From Bacillota bacterium (GTDB lineage Bacteria; Bacillota; Sulfobacillia; JAJYWN01): DNA of 35,472 bases. The notes under the pieces were generated by a model. That model was given only the letters and a program-made list of their open reading frames with translations. It ran no database searches and was not told the DNA's origin. Where the stretch lies: NCBI GenBank assembly GCA_021791495.1, contig JAJYWN010000049.1, positions 1 through 35,472 of the forward strand, given 5' to 3'. How positions within the stretch are numbered: the stretch's first letter is position 1; each line of letters opens with the position of its first letter. The position numbers and the translations under genes were made by a program. Shown here one piece after another: positions 1 through 8,035 of the stretch.

Positions 1-12
1 CGGTGGCGGCGG

Positions 13-29
13 CCCCCCCCCCCCCCCCC
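13..29. repeat. C17 homopolymer run
   Basis: Seventeen consecutive C residues are flanked by GCGGCGG (6-12) and CCGCCGC (31-37), which could fold as a hairpin with the C run in the loop. It lies within 30 bases of the window edge. A real slippage tract or an assembly artefact at a contig end are both possible. Confidence 0.8.
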
Positions 30-124
30 ACCGCCGCGGACTGCGCACGCACCTTGTCGTCTGCCGCAAGAACGGGTCATAGATAAGGCGGTTTGCGCCG
101 CGGCAACCTCTCTGTCACAAGGCT

Positions 125-152
125 GAGGGGCCGACCTCAGCGGCGGCCCCTC
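125..152 (-). terminator. candidate terminator hairpin of the dehydrogenase gene
   Basis: An 8-bp perfect stem, GAGGGGCC (125-132) with GGCCCCTC (145-152), lies about 50 nt beyond the stop of the reverse-strand dehydrogenase. A competing 6-bp hairpin CTGAGG/CCTCAG (123-128 with 135-140) overlaps it. There is no clear U run on the minus strand, so a role in termination is inferred from position and stem strength only. Confidence 0.4.
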
Positions 153-202
153 GCCATCTCTGTCCTGTGACCGGTTTGCCCACCGGTTCCGACTATCAGC
201 CT

Positions 203-1222
203 TCATTTCCGGGACATGATCTGACCGCGCACCGAGGACTTCGGCCTTTCACCCCTCAATACGCGGGCGATGTCCTCGCCGCCGCCCCGGGCGATGGCCG
301 CCTGGCATTCCTTGGTGGAGCCGGCGCAGTGGGGCAATAGCACCACGTTATCCAGGGTAGCCAGGTCCTTGGCCTTCGGCGCCGCCAGCGGCGGCTCCGG
401 GTCCTGCACGTCCAGACCGGCGCCCGCTAACTGACCCGCCACCAACGCGTCGTACAAGGCCCCCTGGTCGACGACGCCACCCCGCGACGTGTTGATCAGG
501 AAGGCTGTTTTCTTCATCCTGGCAAGGAGCGAGGCGTTCACCACCCGCCTAGTCTCATCGGTGAGTGGCAGGTGGAGGCTGACGTAGTCGGAGCGTTGGA
601 ACAACTCCTCCAGGCCGGCAGGCGTGGCCCCGGCAGCCGTCACCGCGGCGGAATCCACGTACCGGTCATAGGCCAGCGCCGACATGCCCATCCCGGCCGC
701 CTTTTGCAGAAGCAGCCGTCCGATGTTCCCGAAGCCGACGATCCCCAGCGTGGCCCCGCGCAGTTCCCGCCCGATGACGCGGCAGGAAGCCCACTCGCCA
801 CCGCGCACGCGACGGTCTTGCCGGCTGATACCCCGCGCCACATCCAGCATCAGGCCTATGGCCAACTCGGCTACAGCATTGGAGTTGCCCCCCGGGACGT
901 TGGTGACCTCGATCCCCCGCGCCCAGCAGGCCTCGACGTCGAACTGCTCGACCCCCACGCCGTGGACGGTGACGATTTTCACCTTCGGGCACCGTTCCAG
1001 GAGTTTCTCCGTGATGTCTCCCGACCGCACGAAGAAGGCATCGCCGTCGGCCATCCGCTCCCAGGCTTTCTTCACGGCTTCGCCGTCGGCGCCCTCGCGG
1101 TCGGGTGTCCCGAACGGCATGTTGACTGGGATGACCTCGGCCAGGCCGGTCAAAGGGTGGCGCAAGGCATCGATATCGATGGGCATGGATGGGCTTTCGC
1201 AGGCGTAAACCTTGTACGTCAC
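203..1222 (-). CDS. D-2-hydroxyacid dehydrogenase (NAD-dependent, SerA-like)
   Basis: A 339-residue NAD-dependent D-isomer 2-hydroxyacid dehydrogenase, expected to interconvert a 2-keto acid and a D-2-hydroxy acid in the cytoplasm. The Rossmann dinucleotide motif GFGNIGR lies mid-protein. The family's catalytic triad is visible: Arg247 in NTSRGG, Glu276 in DPEPP and His298 in LPHCAG, with normal spacing. The GTG start at 1222 is preferred because GGGGAGG lies about 8 nt upstream and the family's N-terminus begins there; an upstream extension reaching 1399 is low-complexity. It has no ACT domain, so it is not the long form of phosphoglycerate dehydrogenase, and the substrate cannot be named. 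It is divergent from yqfC across 176 bp and appears monocistronic. Confidence 0.9.
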   Translation of the reverse strand: MTYKVYACESPSMPIDIDALRHPLTGLAEVIPVNMPFGTPDREGADGEAVKKAWERMADGDAFFVRSGDITEKLLERCPKVKIVTVHGVGVEQFDVEACWARGIEVTNVPGGNSNAVAELAIGLMLDVARGISRQDRRVRGGEWASCRVIGRELRGATLGIVGFGNIGRLLLQKAAGMGMSALAYDRYVDSAAVTAAGATPAGLEELFQRSDYVSLHLPLTDETRRVVNASLLARMKKTAFLINTSRGGVVDQGALYDALVAGQLAGAGLDVQDPEPPLAAPKAKDLATLDNVVLLPHCAGSTKECQAAIARGGGEDIARVLRGERPKSSVRGQIMSRK

Positions 1223-1398
1223 GGTGATTCCCTCCCCAGGGGTGCTGAGGGATGTTTTCGCGCCGGGGGCCCTCCGCCCCTGCCCCGGCCCGGCGAGAGG
1301 GACCTCCGCCCGGGTCCGGTACGGCCGGTGGCGCCCACGGCATCCGTGGCAGGCGCGTTTCATAGGATAGGCCAGACGGGGAAGGAGGGCGGCCGCCA

Positions 1399-1710
1399 AT
1401 GGCAGACGAGAACCGCTCTGGCGGTTTGCCTGAGTTCCGCGGCTTCCGCCGGGCCGGCCTTCGCCTGGCCGAGACCTTCCAGATGCCCCGGGACATCGTA
1501 CTCAACCTACCCCGGATTTCCCTGGTCGGCAACCTGCAGATGATCGTCGAGAACTTTCAGGGCATCGTGGAATGCACCGAACAGCGCGTTCGCGTGGCTC
1601 TGGTCCGCGGGCAGCTGGTAGTGACCGGCCGCGACCTGTCCATCTCCTACGTCCATTCCGAAGACATTTTGGTCACCGGGCTCATCGACCGAGTCGAGTT
1701 TATGGGTTGA
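1399..1710 (+). CDS. yqfC: sporulation protein YqfC
   Basis: A 103-residue protein matching the YabP/YqfC sporulation family in length, in the core segment around LPRISLVGN and the following beta-rich repeats, and in its place directly before yqfD and phoH. In Bacillus, yqfC belongs to the mother-cell sigma-E regulon and its molecular role is poorly known. The ATG at 1399 has AAGGAGGG (1382-1389) at ideal spacing. The gene ends in a TTGA overlap with the TTG start of yqfD, which implies translational coupling. Its presence is good evidence that the organism can form endospores. Confidence 0.92.
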   Translation: MADENRSGGLPEFRGFRRAGLRLAETFQMPRDIVLNLPRISLVGNLQMIVENFQGIVECTEQRVRVALVRGQLVVTGRDLSISYVHSEDILVTGLIDRVEFMG

Positions 1711-2921
1711 CGCCTTTGGACATCATCCAGTTCTGGCGCTTCCTGGCGGGGTACGTCCTCCTGTCCGTCGAGAGCCGGACCCCCGAAAAGTTCATCAACC
1801 TGGTTCGTGCCAACGGTCTACGCGCCTGGGACATCCGGGTCACCGGCGAGAAACTGACCCTTTGCCTGCCGGTGTCGGATTTTTTTGCCGTGCGCGGGCT
1901 GTCCCACCTGGCCCCGGCCCGCGTCAAGATACTGGGCAAGTTCGGTCTGCCCTTCCTCTGGCGCCGGGCCCGGCGCCGCACCATTTTCATCGTCATTGGC
2001 CCGATCCTCGTGGGACTGATGCTCTTCGCTTTCTCGTCCTTTGTATGGTTCGTAGAAGTGACCGGAGCCGAAATCGTGGAGCAAGGTGCCATCCTTGACG
2101 GCGCGGCCCGCCTCGGCCTCCGCCCGGGGGCCTGGAAGGGGCAGCTGAACCTCAAGCAACTGGGCACCGACCTGCCCTTGGAAGTCCCGGGGCTGGGCTG
2201 GGCGGCCGTGGAAATCCACGGCACGGTGGCCATCATCGAGGTGGCGGAAAAACAGCGTCCCAAGGAGCCCCAACAGTACGCCGACGAGATGTCGCGTGAC
2301 GTCATCGCCACGCGCGATGGCCTGGTCCAGTCCGTCATGATCATGGCCGGCCTCCCCCTGGTACACGAAGGCCAGGTGGTGAAGGCCGGTGACATCCTGA
2401 TCCACCCTTGGCCGCCCGCGCCCGGCCGGCCGCCCATCGCCGCCGGTATCGTGCGTGCCCGTTGCTGGAATGAGAGTGAAGCCGAAGCCGCCCTGGAGGA
2501 GACCCACTATCACCGCACGGGAAAGGTCTACCGCCGCCTGGCGGTTAGGATAGGAGGCAGGGAAGTTATACTAAAAGGTTGGAAGCCGCCACCGTTCGCC
2601 GTGTATGAGGCCGCGGAAACAGCGAAAGGCCTGTTTTGGAGGAATCACGCACAGGTCGTCGAAGTCGTAGAAACGGTTTTTCGAGAGCTTCAGGCCGAAA
2701 AAAGCGTCCGGTCGCGCGAGGAAGCCGTATCCCTGGCCCGAGAGCAAGCCAGGCGCGAAGCACTTCGGACCGTAACTCCCGGCGTGAGAGTCCTCCGCGA
2801 GTTCTTCGAAGTCATTCCCGTCGACGAACGCACTGTTCGCGTGAAGGTCGTTGTGGAAACACTGGAAGACATTGCGAGGCCCAAGCCTCTGAAAGAATTG
2901 CCGGGTGGCGAGGGAGGTTAG
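1707..2921 (+). CDS. yqfD: sporulation membrane protein YqfD
   Basis: About 404 residues, close to the usual length of YqfD (about 400). It has a cytosolic N-terminal domain, one strong membrane segment near residues 92-115 and a large C-terminal region expected outside the membrane, where POTRA-like and DUF-type repeats are known in the family. The open frame extends upstream to 1572, but that part overlaps yqfC out of frame. TTG at 1707, overlapping the yqfC stop as TTGA, is the best start; TTG at 1716 is an alternative. In Bacillus it is a sigma-E-dependent gene required for normal sporulation. Its 3' end overlaps the most upstream possible phoH start by 17 bp. Confidence 0.9.
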   Translation: MTPLDIIQFWRFLAGYVLLSVESRTPEKFINLVRANGLRAWDIRVTGEKLTLCLPVSDFFAVRGLSHLAPARVKILGKFGLPFLWRRARRRTIFIVIGPILVGLMLFAFSSFVWFVEVTGAEIVEQGAILDGAARLGLRPGAWKGQLNLKQLGTDLPLEVPGLGWAAVEIHGTVAIIEVAEKQRPKEPQQYADEMSRDVIATRDGLVQSVMIMAGLPLVHEGQVVKAGDILIHPWPPAPGRPPIAAGIVRARCWNESEAEAALEETHYHRTGKVYRRLAVRIGGREVILKGWKPPPFAVYEAAETAKGLFWRNHAQVVEVVETVFRELQAEKSVRSREEAVSLAREQARREALRTVTPGVRVLREFFEVIPVDERTVRVKVVVETLEDIARPKPLKELPGGEGG

Positions 2922-3957
2922 AGAGCCGGACTTGGGAAACCCAGAATACGGGGAAGCGACTGTGGCCGTCGAGGATAACGCCCAAGCTTTGGCCCTTTTC
3001 GGCAAGTTCGACCAGAACTTGCGGATGATCGAAGACAGCTTTGGCGTCAGGCTCGTCACGAGAGGAAACACCATCACCGTGACGGGACCTGGAGCCGATG
3101 TGGAAAGGGTGAGGGCGCTCCTGGAGCGGCTTCTTGGTCTTTTAGAGGAGGGGCACCACCTTTCCGGACATGACGTAAAATACGCCGTGGACCTCGCCCG
3201 TGAAGGCGCGCCCGCCGAAAATGAAAGCATTGCCGACCTGCATTCGGACGTGGTGGTGGTCACCGCTCACGGACGCCCCATCAAGCCCAAGACTCTTGGG
3301 CAAAAGGCGTATGTCGACGCCATGCGCCGCAACGGGTTGGTGTTCGGGATCGGCCCGGCCGGAACGGGGAAGACCTACCTGGCCGTGGCCATGGCCCTGG
3401 CCGGTTTCAAGGAAAAAAGGTATCAGCGCATCATCTTGACCCGGCCCGCGGTGGAGGCCGGCGAGAAGCTCGGTTTCCTGCCGGGCGACCTGCAGGAGAA
3501 GGTGGACCCCTATCTGAGGCCGCTTTACGACTCGCTGTGGGACATCCTGGGCCTGGACACTTTCCAGAAGCTACGCGAGCGCGGCATCATCGAAGTGGCG
3601 CCCCTGGCCTATATGAGGGGGCGCACGCTGGACGACTCGTTCATCATCCTGGACGAGGCCCAGAACACCACTCCAGAGCAAATGAAGATGTTCTTAACCC
3701 GGATGGGCTTCGGCTCGAAGGCGGTGGTCACCGGGGACATCACGCAGATCGACCTGCCGCGCGGCAAGTACAGCGGCCTGGAGGAAGTCCGTACGGTCCT
3801 GAAGGGCGTCGAGGGGATCGAGTTTGTCTACTTGACGGACCGGGACGTGGTCCGCCACGAACTGGTCCAGAAGATCATACAGGCCTACGAGCACTTCAAC
3901 CAGGCCAAGTCCGCCGCGGAGAAGGCGGCTCAACTGGCGGATAAGCTCGAGCCTTAG
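2905..3957 (+). CDS. phoH: PhoH family ATPase (PhoH/PhoL)
   Basis: A 350-residue PhoH-type P-loop ATPase with an N-terminal KH-like RNA-binding region. Walker A is GPAGTGKT (about 150-157) and Walker B is FIILDEAQN (about 246-254). The family is linked to RNA metabolism and ribosome maturation and lies next to ybeY in many bacteria, as it does here with yqfF between. The start is uncertain. GTG 2905 gives the longest form; TTG 2932 (GGGAGG upstream, long spacing) and GTG 2962 (GGGGAAG at close spacing) are plausible, because the conserved region begins near VEDNAQALALFG. It is followed after 13 bp by yqfF. Confidence 0.93.
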   Translation: MAREVREPDLGNPEYGEATVAVEDNAQALALFGKFDQNLRMIEDSFGVRLVTRGNTITVTGPGADVERVRALLERLLGLLEEGHHLSGHDVKYAVDLAREGAPAENESIADLHSDVVVVTAHGRPIKPKTLGQKAYVDAMRRNGLVFGIGPAGTGKTYLAVAMALAGFKEKRYQRIILTRPAVEAGEKLGFLPGDLQEKVDPYLRPLYDSLWDILGLDTFQKLRERGIIEVAPLAYMRGRTLDDSFIILDEAQNTTPEQMKMFLTRMGFGSKAVVTGDITQIDLPRGKYSGLEEVRTVLKGVEGIEFVYLTDRDVVRHELVQKIIQAYEHFNQAKSAAEKAAQLADKLEP

Positions 3958-3970
3958 GAGAACCACAAAG

Positions 3971-6187
3971 GTGCCCGCACCATGGGACGCCCGGCGCCTA
4001 GGCGACCGCTGGCGGAAAATCGTATATGAACGCCTCCTGCCCGACCGCGCCCGGCGCCGCCAGGTCTGGTTCGCCGTCTTCTTTCTCGTCTTCAGCACCT
4101 TTCTAGCCAGCACCATCGTTCCCGAGCGCATCGTCCTGAAAGCCGGCCAGGTCTCCCCAAGGGATATCCCCGCGCCGCGCAACAGCACCGACCGCCTGGC
4201 CACCGACGACTTGCGGAAGAAAGCGGCCCAGAGTGTTCCCGAAGTCCTGGAACTGGACCCCAAGGCGGCCCAGACGGCCTTGGACAGTGCCGCCCGTTTC
4301 TACCAGCAGGCCCTGTCCATCAAGGAGGACACCGGTCTGACCTCTGCCCAGCAGGCGGGTTCCTTGCGGGGGCTGGCTTCCGGGTTCGCCTCCGAAACCG
4401 CGTTGGACTACCTCCTCCAGGCGTCCGCGGCCGACCTGCGGCCCCTGGTCGCCCCCACTCAGGACGTCGTACGGAAAGTGATGCAGACCGGGATCAAAGC
4501 GGACGCGATAGACCGCGCGCGCCAGCAGGCGGCGGCGGAGGCCAACCTCCTCTCCCTTTCCAGCGAGAAGCGCCTCCTGGTGGCCGAGGTCGCCGGCCAG
4601 AGCATCCAGCCGAACCTGGTCTTGAACCAGCAGGAAACGGGTGCCCGCCGGCAACAGGCTATGGACGCCGTGGAACCGGTCCGGATTCTGAAGGGCCAGA
4701 CCATTATCCGCCGTGGTGAAGTCGTCACCGACCGGCATGTTGCCATTCTGCAGGACTTGGGTATGATGCGCGCGGGGCGGGACGTCCGGAGTTACGCCGG
4801 GGTAGCCACGCTTGTCCTGCTTTTCATAGGGGCCTCGGGAGCCTATCTATACCATTTCCGGCGCGACCTTTACCAGAGCGATTCCTACATCCTGCTCTAC
4901 GGACTCGTCGCCGTGCTGGTCATGGCCCTGGCCATGCTGCTTCTTCCGGTCTCCCCCTTCCTGGTCCCGGTGGCCGCCGGCGCCATGTTGACCGCCATTC
5001 TCATCGACGCTCAGGTGGCCGTGGTCTTTGCCTTGACTGCCAGTTTCGTGGTGACCCTGATGGGCGGAGGAGAACTACGCCTCTTCCTCGTTCTGGTGGC
5101 CGGCGGCCTGACGGGCGTCTTCAGCGTGGCCCGCGTCGGCCAGCGCTCGGACTTGACCCGGGCCGGTTTCCTGGTGGGATTCGGCGGGGCCGCGGCGCTG
5201 GTCGGAATGTCCCTGCTTTCGCGTGTCTCCTTCACCGAAGTGGCGGTTTGGCAGGAGATCCTCTGGACCATGGTGGGCGGTCTCTTCTCCGCCGTACTGA
5301 CCATCGGGCTGTTACCGTTTTTCGAGAGCTTCTTCGGCATCATCACCTCCGTGCGCCTCCTGGAGCTATCAAACCCCAGCCAGGAAGTGCTGCAACGCAT
5401 GTTAGTGGAGGCGCCGGGCACTTACCATCACAGCATCATCGTGGGGAACCTGGCCGAATCAGCGGCCGAGGCCGTGGGCGGAAACGCCCTGCTGGCAAGG
5501 GTGGGGGCCTATTACCACGACATCGGCAAGATCAAACGGCCTTATTTCTTCATCGACAACCAGTTTGGCCAGGAGAACCCGCACGACAAGATCTCGCCCA
5601 GCTTGTCTACTCTGATCATCACGTCCCACGTCAAGGACGGGGTGGAGATGGCCGAGGAGTACCGGCTGCCGCCGGCGGTAGTGGACATTATCCGCCAGCA
5701 CCACGGCACCACGCTGGTCTCCTACTTCTATTCGCGGGCGGCGGAGAACGGCCAGAACGTCCAGGTGGTCGAGGCCGATTTCCGCTATGAGGGCCCGCGC
5801 CCCCAGACCCCCGAGGCGGCCATCGTCATGCTGGCGGACTCGACCGAGGCGGCGGTGCGTTCGCTCACCAAGCCCACCCCGGCCCGCATCGAAAGCTTGG
5901 TGCGGCGGATCATCAAGGACCGGGTCAACGACGGCCAGTTGGACCAGAGCGACCTGACCCTGGCCGATCTGGACACCATCGCCAACGTGTTCGTCCGCGT
6001 GCTGACGGGCATCTTCCACCCCCGCATCGAGTATCCGGAGAAATTCCTGCGTGAGATCAGGGGCAGAGGATCGGCGGGGGGCGGGGAGATCAGCCAGGGT
6101 GACCAAAGTGACCAGGGCCAACGGGGCGAGAGCGGCGGATCCGACCGTCCGGAAGGTCCGGCGGGACCGGCCCGGTCCAGCCTTTGA
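3971..6187 (+). CDS. yqfF: 7TM-HD cyclic-dinucleotide phosphodiesterase (YqfF/PgpH family)
   Basis: A 738-residue membrane protein with the YqfF/PgpH architecture. It has an N-terminal membrane segment (about residues 34-50), a large extracytoplasmic 7TMR-HD domain, a run of seven hydrophobic helices (about 275-460) and a cytoplasmic HD domain. The metal-binding residues are visible in YHHS (485-488) and YYHDIGK, with His516 and Asp517. Members of the family hydrolyse c-di-AMP to pApA; that activity is inferred from the family. The start is GTG 3971, with AGGAG just after the phoH stop. The C-terminal tail beyond the HD domain (about 695-738) is Gly/Ser/Asp-rich and poorly conserved. Confidence 0.93.
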   Translation: MPAPWDARRLGDRWRKIVYERLLPDRARRRQVWFAVFFLVFSTFLASTIVPERIVLKAGQVSPRDIPAPRNSTDRLATDDLRKKAAQSVPEVLELDPKAAQTALDSAARFYQQALSIKEDTGLTSAQQAGSLRGLASGFASETALDYLLQASAADLRPLVAPTQDVVRKVMQTGIKADAIDRARQQAAAEANLLSLSSEKRLLVAEVAGQSIQPNLVLNQQETGARRQQAMDAVEPVRILKGQTIIRRGEVVTDRHVAILQDLGMMRAGRDVRSYAGVATLVLLFIGASGAYLYHFRRDLYQSDSYILLYGLVAVLVMALAMLLLPVSPFLVPVAAGAMLTAILIDAQVAVVFALTASFVVTLMGGGELRLFLVLVAGGLTGVFSVARVGQRSDLTRAGFLVGFGGAAALVGMSLLSRVSFTEVAVWQEILWTMVGGLFSAVLTIGLLPFFESFFGIITSVRLLELSNPSQEVLQRMLVEAPGTYHHSIIVGNLAESAAEAVGGNALLARVGAYYHDIGKIKRPYFFIDNQFGQENPHDKISPSLSTLIITSHVKDGVEMAEEYRLPPAVVDIIRQHHGTTLVSYFYSRAAENGQNVQVVEADFRYEGPRPQTPEAAIVMLADSTEAAVRSLTKPTPARIESLVRRIIKDRVNDGQLDQSDLTLADLDTIANVFVRVLTGIFHPRIEYPEKFLREIRGRGSAGGGEISQGDQSDQGQRGESGGSDRPEGPAGPARSSL

Positions 6188-6241
6188 ACCAGGTTATCCT
6201 GGACATGCTAAATGGGATAGCTTTCCAGGGGGATGGTGCTT

Positions 6242-6730
6242 GTGGAAGTTTTGGTCAATAACCTTCAGGACCGGAAGGCCCTTTCGCCCGAGTTGGAGTC
6301 CCTGCTCACACGCGTGGCCGAGGTGGCCGTGGCCGAACTGAACGCCGGGACGATGTTGGGTGGAGGCAGCGTCGCAGGCGGTAGCGCAGGTGGGGGCGAA
6401 GGCGACAAGGCCGTCGAGCTATCGGTCGCCCTGGTCGACGATGACTACATCCAGGAGTTGAACCGTACCTACCGGCACTTGGACGAGCCTACCGACGTGC
6501 TCTCTTTCCCCATGAACGAGGAGGGCCTTCTGGGGGATGTGGTGATCAGCCTGGAACGGGCCGAAAAGCAGGCGACCGACTACGGGCATAGTTTCGAACG
6601 GGAAGTGGCTTTCCTCTTAGTCCACGGAATCCTACACCTGTTCGGGTACGACCACGATAACGACGAGGAACGGGCGAAGATGCGTGACCGGGAAGAGGCC
6701 ATTCTGGCCGGGCTCGGCCTTGTCAGGTAG
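6242..6730 (+). CDS. ybeY: endoribonuclease / rRNA maturation factor YbeY
   Basis: A metal-dependent RNase of the UPF0054 family involved in 16S rRNA 3'-end processing and ribosome quality control. The zinc signature [11 protein letters not shown] is intact (His128, His132, His138 from the chosen start). GTG 6242 is chosen because AGGGGG (6227-6232) stands 9 nt before it and the protein then begins MEVLVNN as in the family; ATG 6233 is too close to that site. A Gly/Ser/Ala-rich insert (6347-6409) interrupts the region before the conserved VALVDD strand, making the protein about 162 residues against a usual 140-155. Confidence 0.94.
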   Translation: MEVLVNNLQDRKALSPELESLLTRVAEVAVAELNAGTMLGGGSVAGGSAGGGEGDKAVELSVALVDDDYIQELNRTYRHLDEPTDVLSFPMNEEGLLGDVVISLERAEKQATDYGHSFEREVAFLLVHGILHLFGYDHDNDEERAKMRDREEAILAGLGLVR

Positions 6731-7289
6731 GGAGACCGTCTGGGTCAGCTTCGCCCGGGCCTTGGACGGACTGGCTCTGGCCCTTCGCCAGCGCAATCTG
6801 CGCATTCACCTGGCTGCGGCCGTGGGTGTGGTTTCGGTCGGCCTTTTCCTGAACCTCAAGCCCTGGCAGTGGTTGGCCGTTTTCTCGGCAGTCTTCCTGG
6901 TGATGGTGGCCGAGACTTTGAACAGCTCCATCGAAGCCGTCGTCGACCTGGTTACCAGAGAGAGGCACCCCTTGGCCGGAGCCGCGAAGGACATGGCCGC
7001 CGGCGCCGTCCTGTTCTCGTCTTTTTATGCCCTTGTCGTGGCCGGGGTGGTTTTCGTGCCGGCCGTGGCGCACGCCGTGGCCGCGCCCGACGGAGGGGGA
7101 GGCGGGTTGAGCGGCGGGTTCGGGGGCGGTGGGTTTGGTGGCGGAGGACGCCTTGTCTTCCTGGCCCTCTTCTTTCTGTCCGCTCTGGCCGTCCTTTTCC
7201 TCCTTTTCCGGACAGCGCCTCTGGGCAGGGGAAAGAGTGCTAGGCCGGAGAATCAAAGCAGTCATGGGCAAGATTCCCCCGGACCTTGA
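6720..7289 (+). CDS. dgkA: diacylglycerol/undecaprenol kinase family protein
   Basis: A small integral-membrane lipid kinase of the DgkA family; in Gram-positive bacteria these phosphorylate undecaprenol. The family signature is visible as [15 protein letters not shown], followed by [16 protein letters not shown], and three helices make up the core. The C-terminus is unusual. After the core, a Gly-rich stretch (7091-7150) leads to a fourth hydrophobic segment and a basic tail, giving about 189 residues against a usual 120-130. The start is uncertain: TTG 6720, overlapping ybeY by 11 bp, or GTG 6684; neither has a strong ribosome site. It lies between ybeY and cdd as in Bacillus, with two extra genes before cdd. 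Confidence 0.88.
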   Translation: MSGRETVWVSFARALDGLALALRQRNLRIHLAAAVGVVSVGLFLNLKPWQWLAVFSAVFLVMVAETLNSSIEAVVDLVTRERHPLAGAAKDMAAGAVLFSSFYALVVAGVVFVPAVAHAVAAPDGGGGGLSGGFGGGGFGGGGRLVFLALFFLSALAVLFLLFRTAPLGRGKSARPENQSSHGQDSPGP

Positions 7290-7366
7290 GTATTAAGTAC
7301 ATGGAGGACGAGCACTCCATAAGGGATGACCTCCCAGAGACAAGACCATAAGGAGCGCGGCTGACC

Positions 7367-8029
7367 TTGAGTTGGTTCAGAGTAACGTTCGTGGCCGGAC
7401 TGATCGTCTTGCTCCCTTTGGCAGCCACCTACTACGTGCTGAGGGCGCTCTTCCACTGGATCGACGGCATTCTGGCCGAGCGCGTCGCGGCCATCACCGG
7501 CCGGTTTATCCCCGGCCTGGGCGCCATCGCCACGATCTTGGTCGTCCTGGGAACCGGAGTTCTGGCCACGAATTTCTTCGGCCGCCGGTTCATCATCTGG
7601 GTCGAGGCCCTGATGGCCCGCACTCCCTTCGTCCGCAGCGTATACGTCACCATGAAGCAGATCACCGATGCCTTCGTTTCGCCCAGCCAGTCGGCTTTCA
7701 AGCGCGTGGTAATGTTCCAGTTCCCCCAGAACGGTACCTATGCCATCGGGTTTATGACGGGCACGGTCAAGGGTGAAGCTGAGCGCCTCGCCGGCGAACC
7801 CGTGGTGACCGTCTTCATGCCCACCACACCTAACCCCACGACCGGATTTCTCTTCCTGATTCCCGTCAGCCAGGTGGTCTTTCTCGACGTTCCGGTGGAG
7901 GAGGGGCTGAAGATGATTATCTCCGCGGGCGTCATTACTCCTCCGGATCTGCGCGTCATGGCGGCGCCGGTTTCGCTCCTGAACGGAAGCTTCCCAGACG
8001 GCCCTCCCGCCCCCCAGGCGGGGCCCTGA
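7367..8029 (+). CDS. DUF502 family membrane protein
   Basis: A 220-residue protein recognised as DUF502 from its two N-terminal membrane helices and the conserved segments FFGRRFIIWVE, RTPFVRSVY and FMPTTPNPTTGFL. The biochemical function of the family is unknown; it is membrane-bound with a soluble C-terminal domain. The start is TTG 7367, with AAGGAG (7350-7355) upstream. The leader contains a small hairpin, ATGGAG/CTCCAT (7301-7306 with 7315-7320). It is followed after 6 bp by the DUF3048 gene. The pair is extra relative to the Bacillus order between dgkA and cdd. Confidence 0.88.
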   Translation: MSWFRVTFVAGLIVLLPLAATYYVLRALFHWIDGILAERVAAITGRFIPGLGAIATILVVLGTGVLATNFFGRRFIIWVEALMARTPFVRSVYVTMKQITDAFVSPSQSAFKRVVMFQFPQNGTYAIGFMTGTVKGEAERLAGEPVVTVFMPTTPNPTTGFLFLIPVSQVVFLDVPVEEGLKMIISAGVITPPDLRVMAAPVSLLNGSFPDGPPAPQAGP

Positions 8030-8035
8030 GGGCGG

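Noticed and set aside
1261-1295. CGCCGGG/CCCGGCG inverted repeat in the dehydrogenase-yqfC gap
   Set aside because: A 21-nt GC-rich loop and no U run; weak evidence for function.
2905-2961. Frameshift between yqfD and phoH
   Set aside because: The 17-bp overlap is explained by an uncertain phoH start; both products are full length.
7301-7320. ATGGAG/CTCCAT hairpin as a terminator after dgkA
   Set aside because: Six-base-pair stem, no U run, and the next gene follows with its own ribosome site; more likely incidental.
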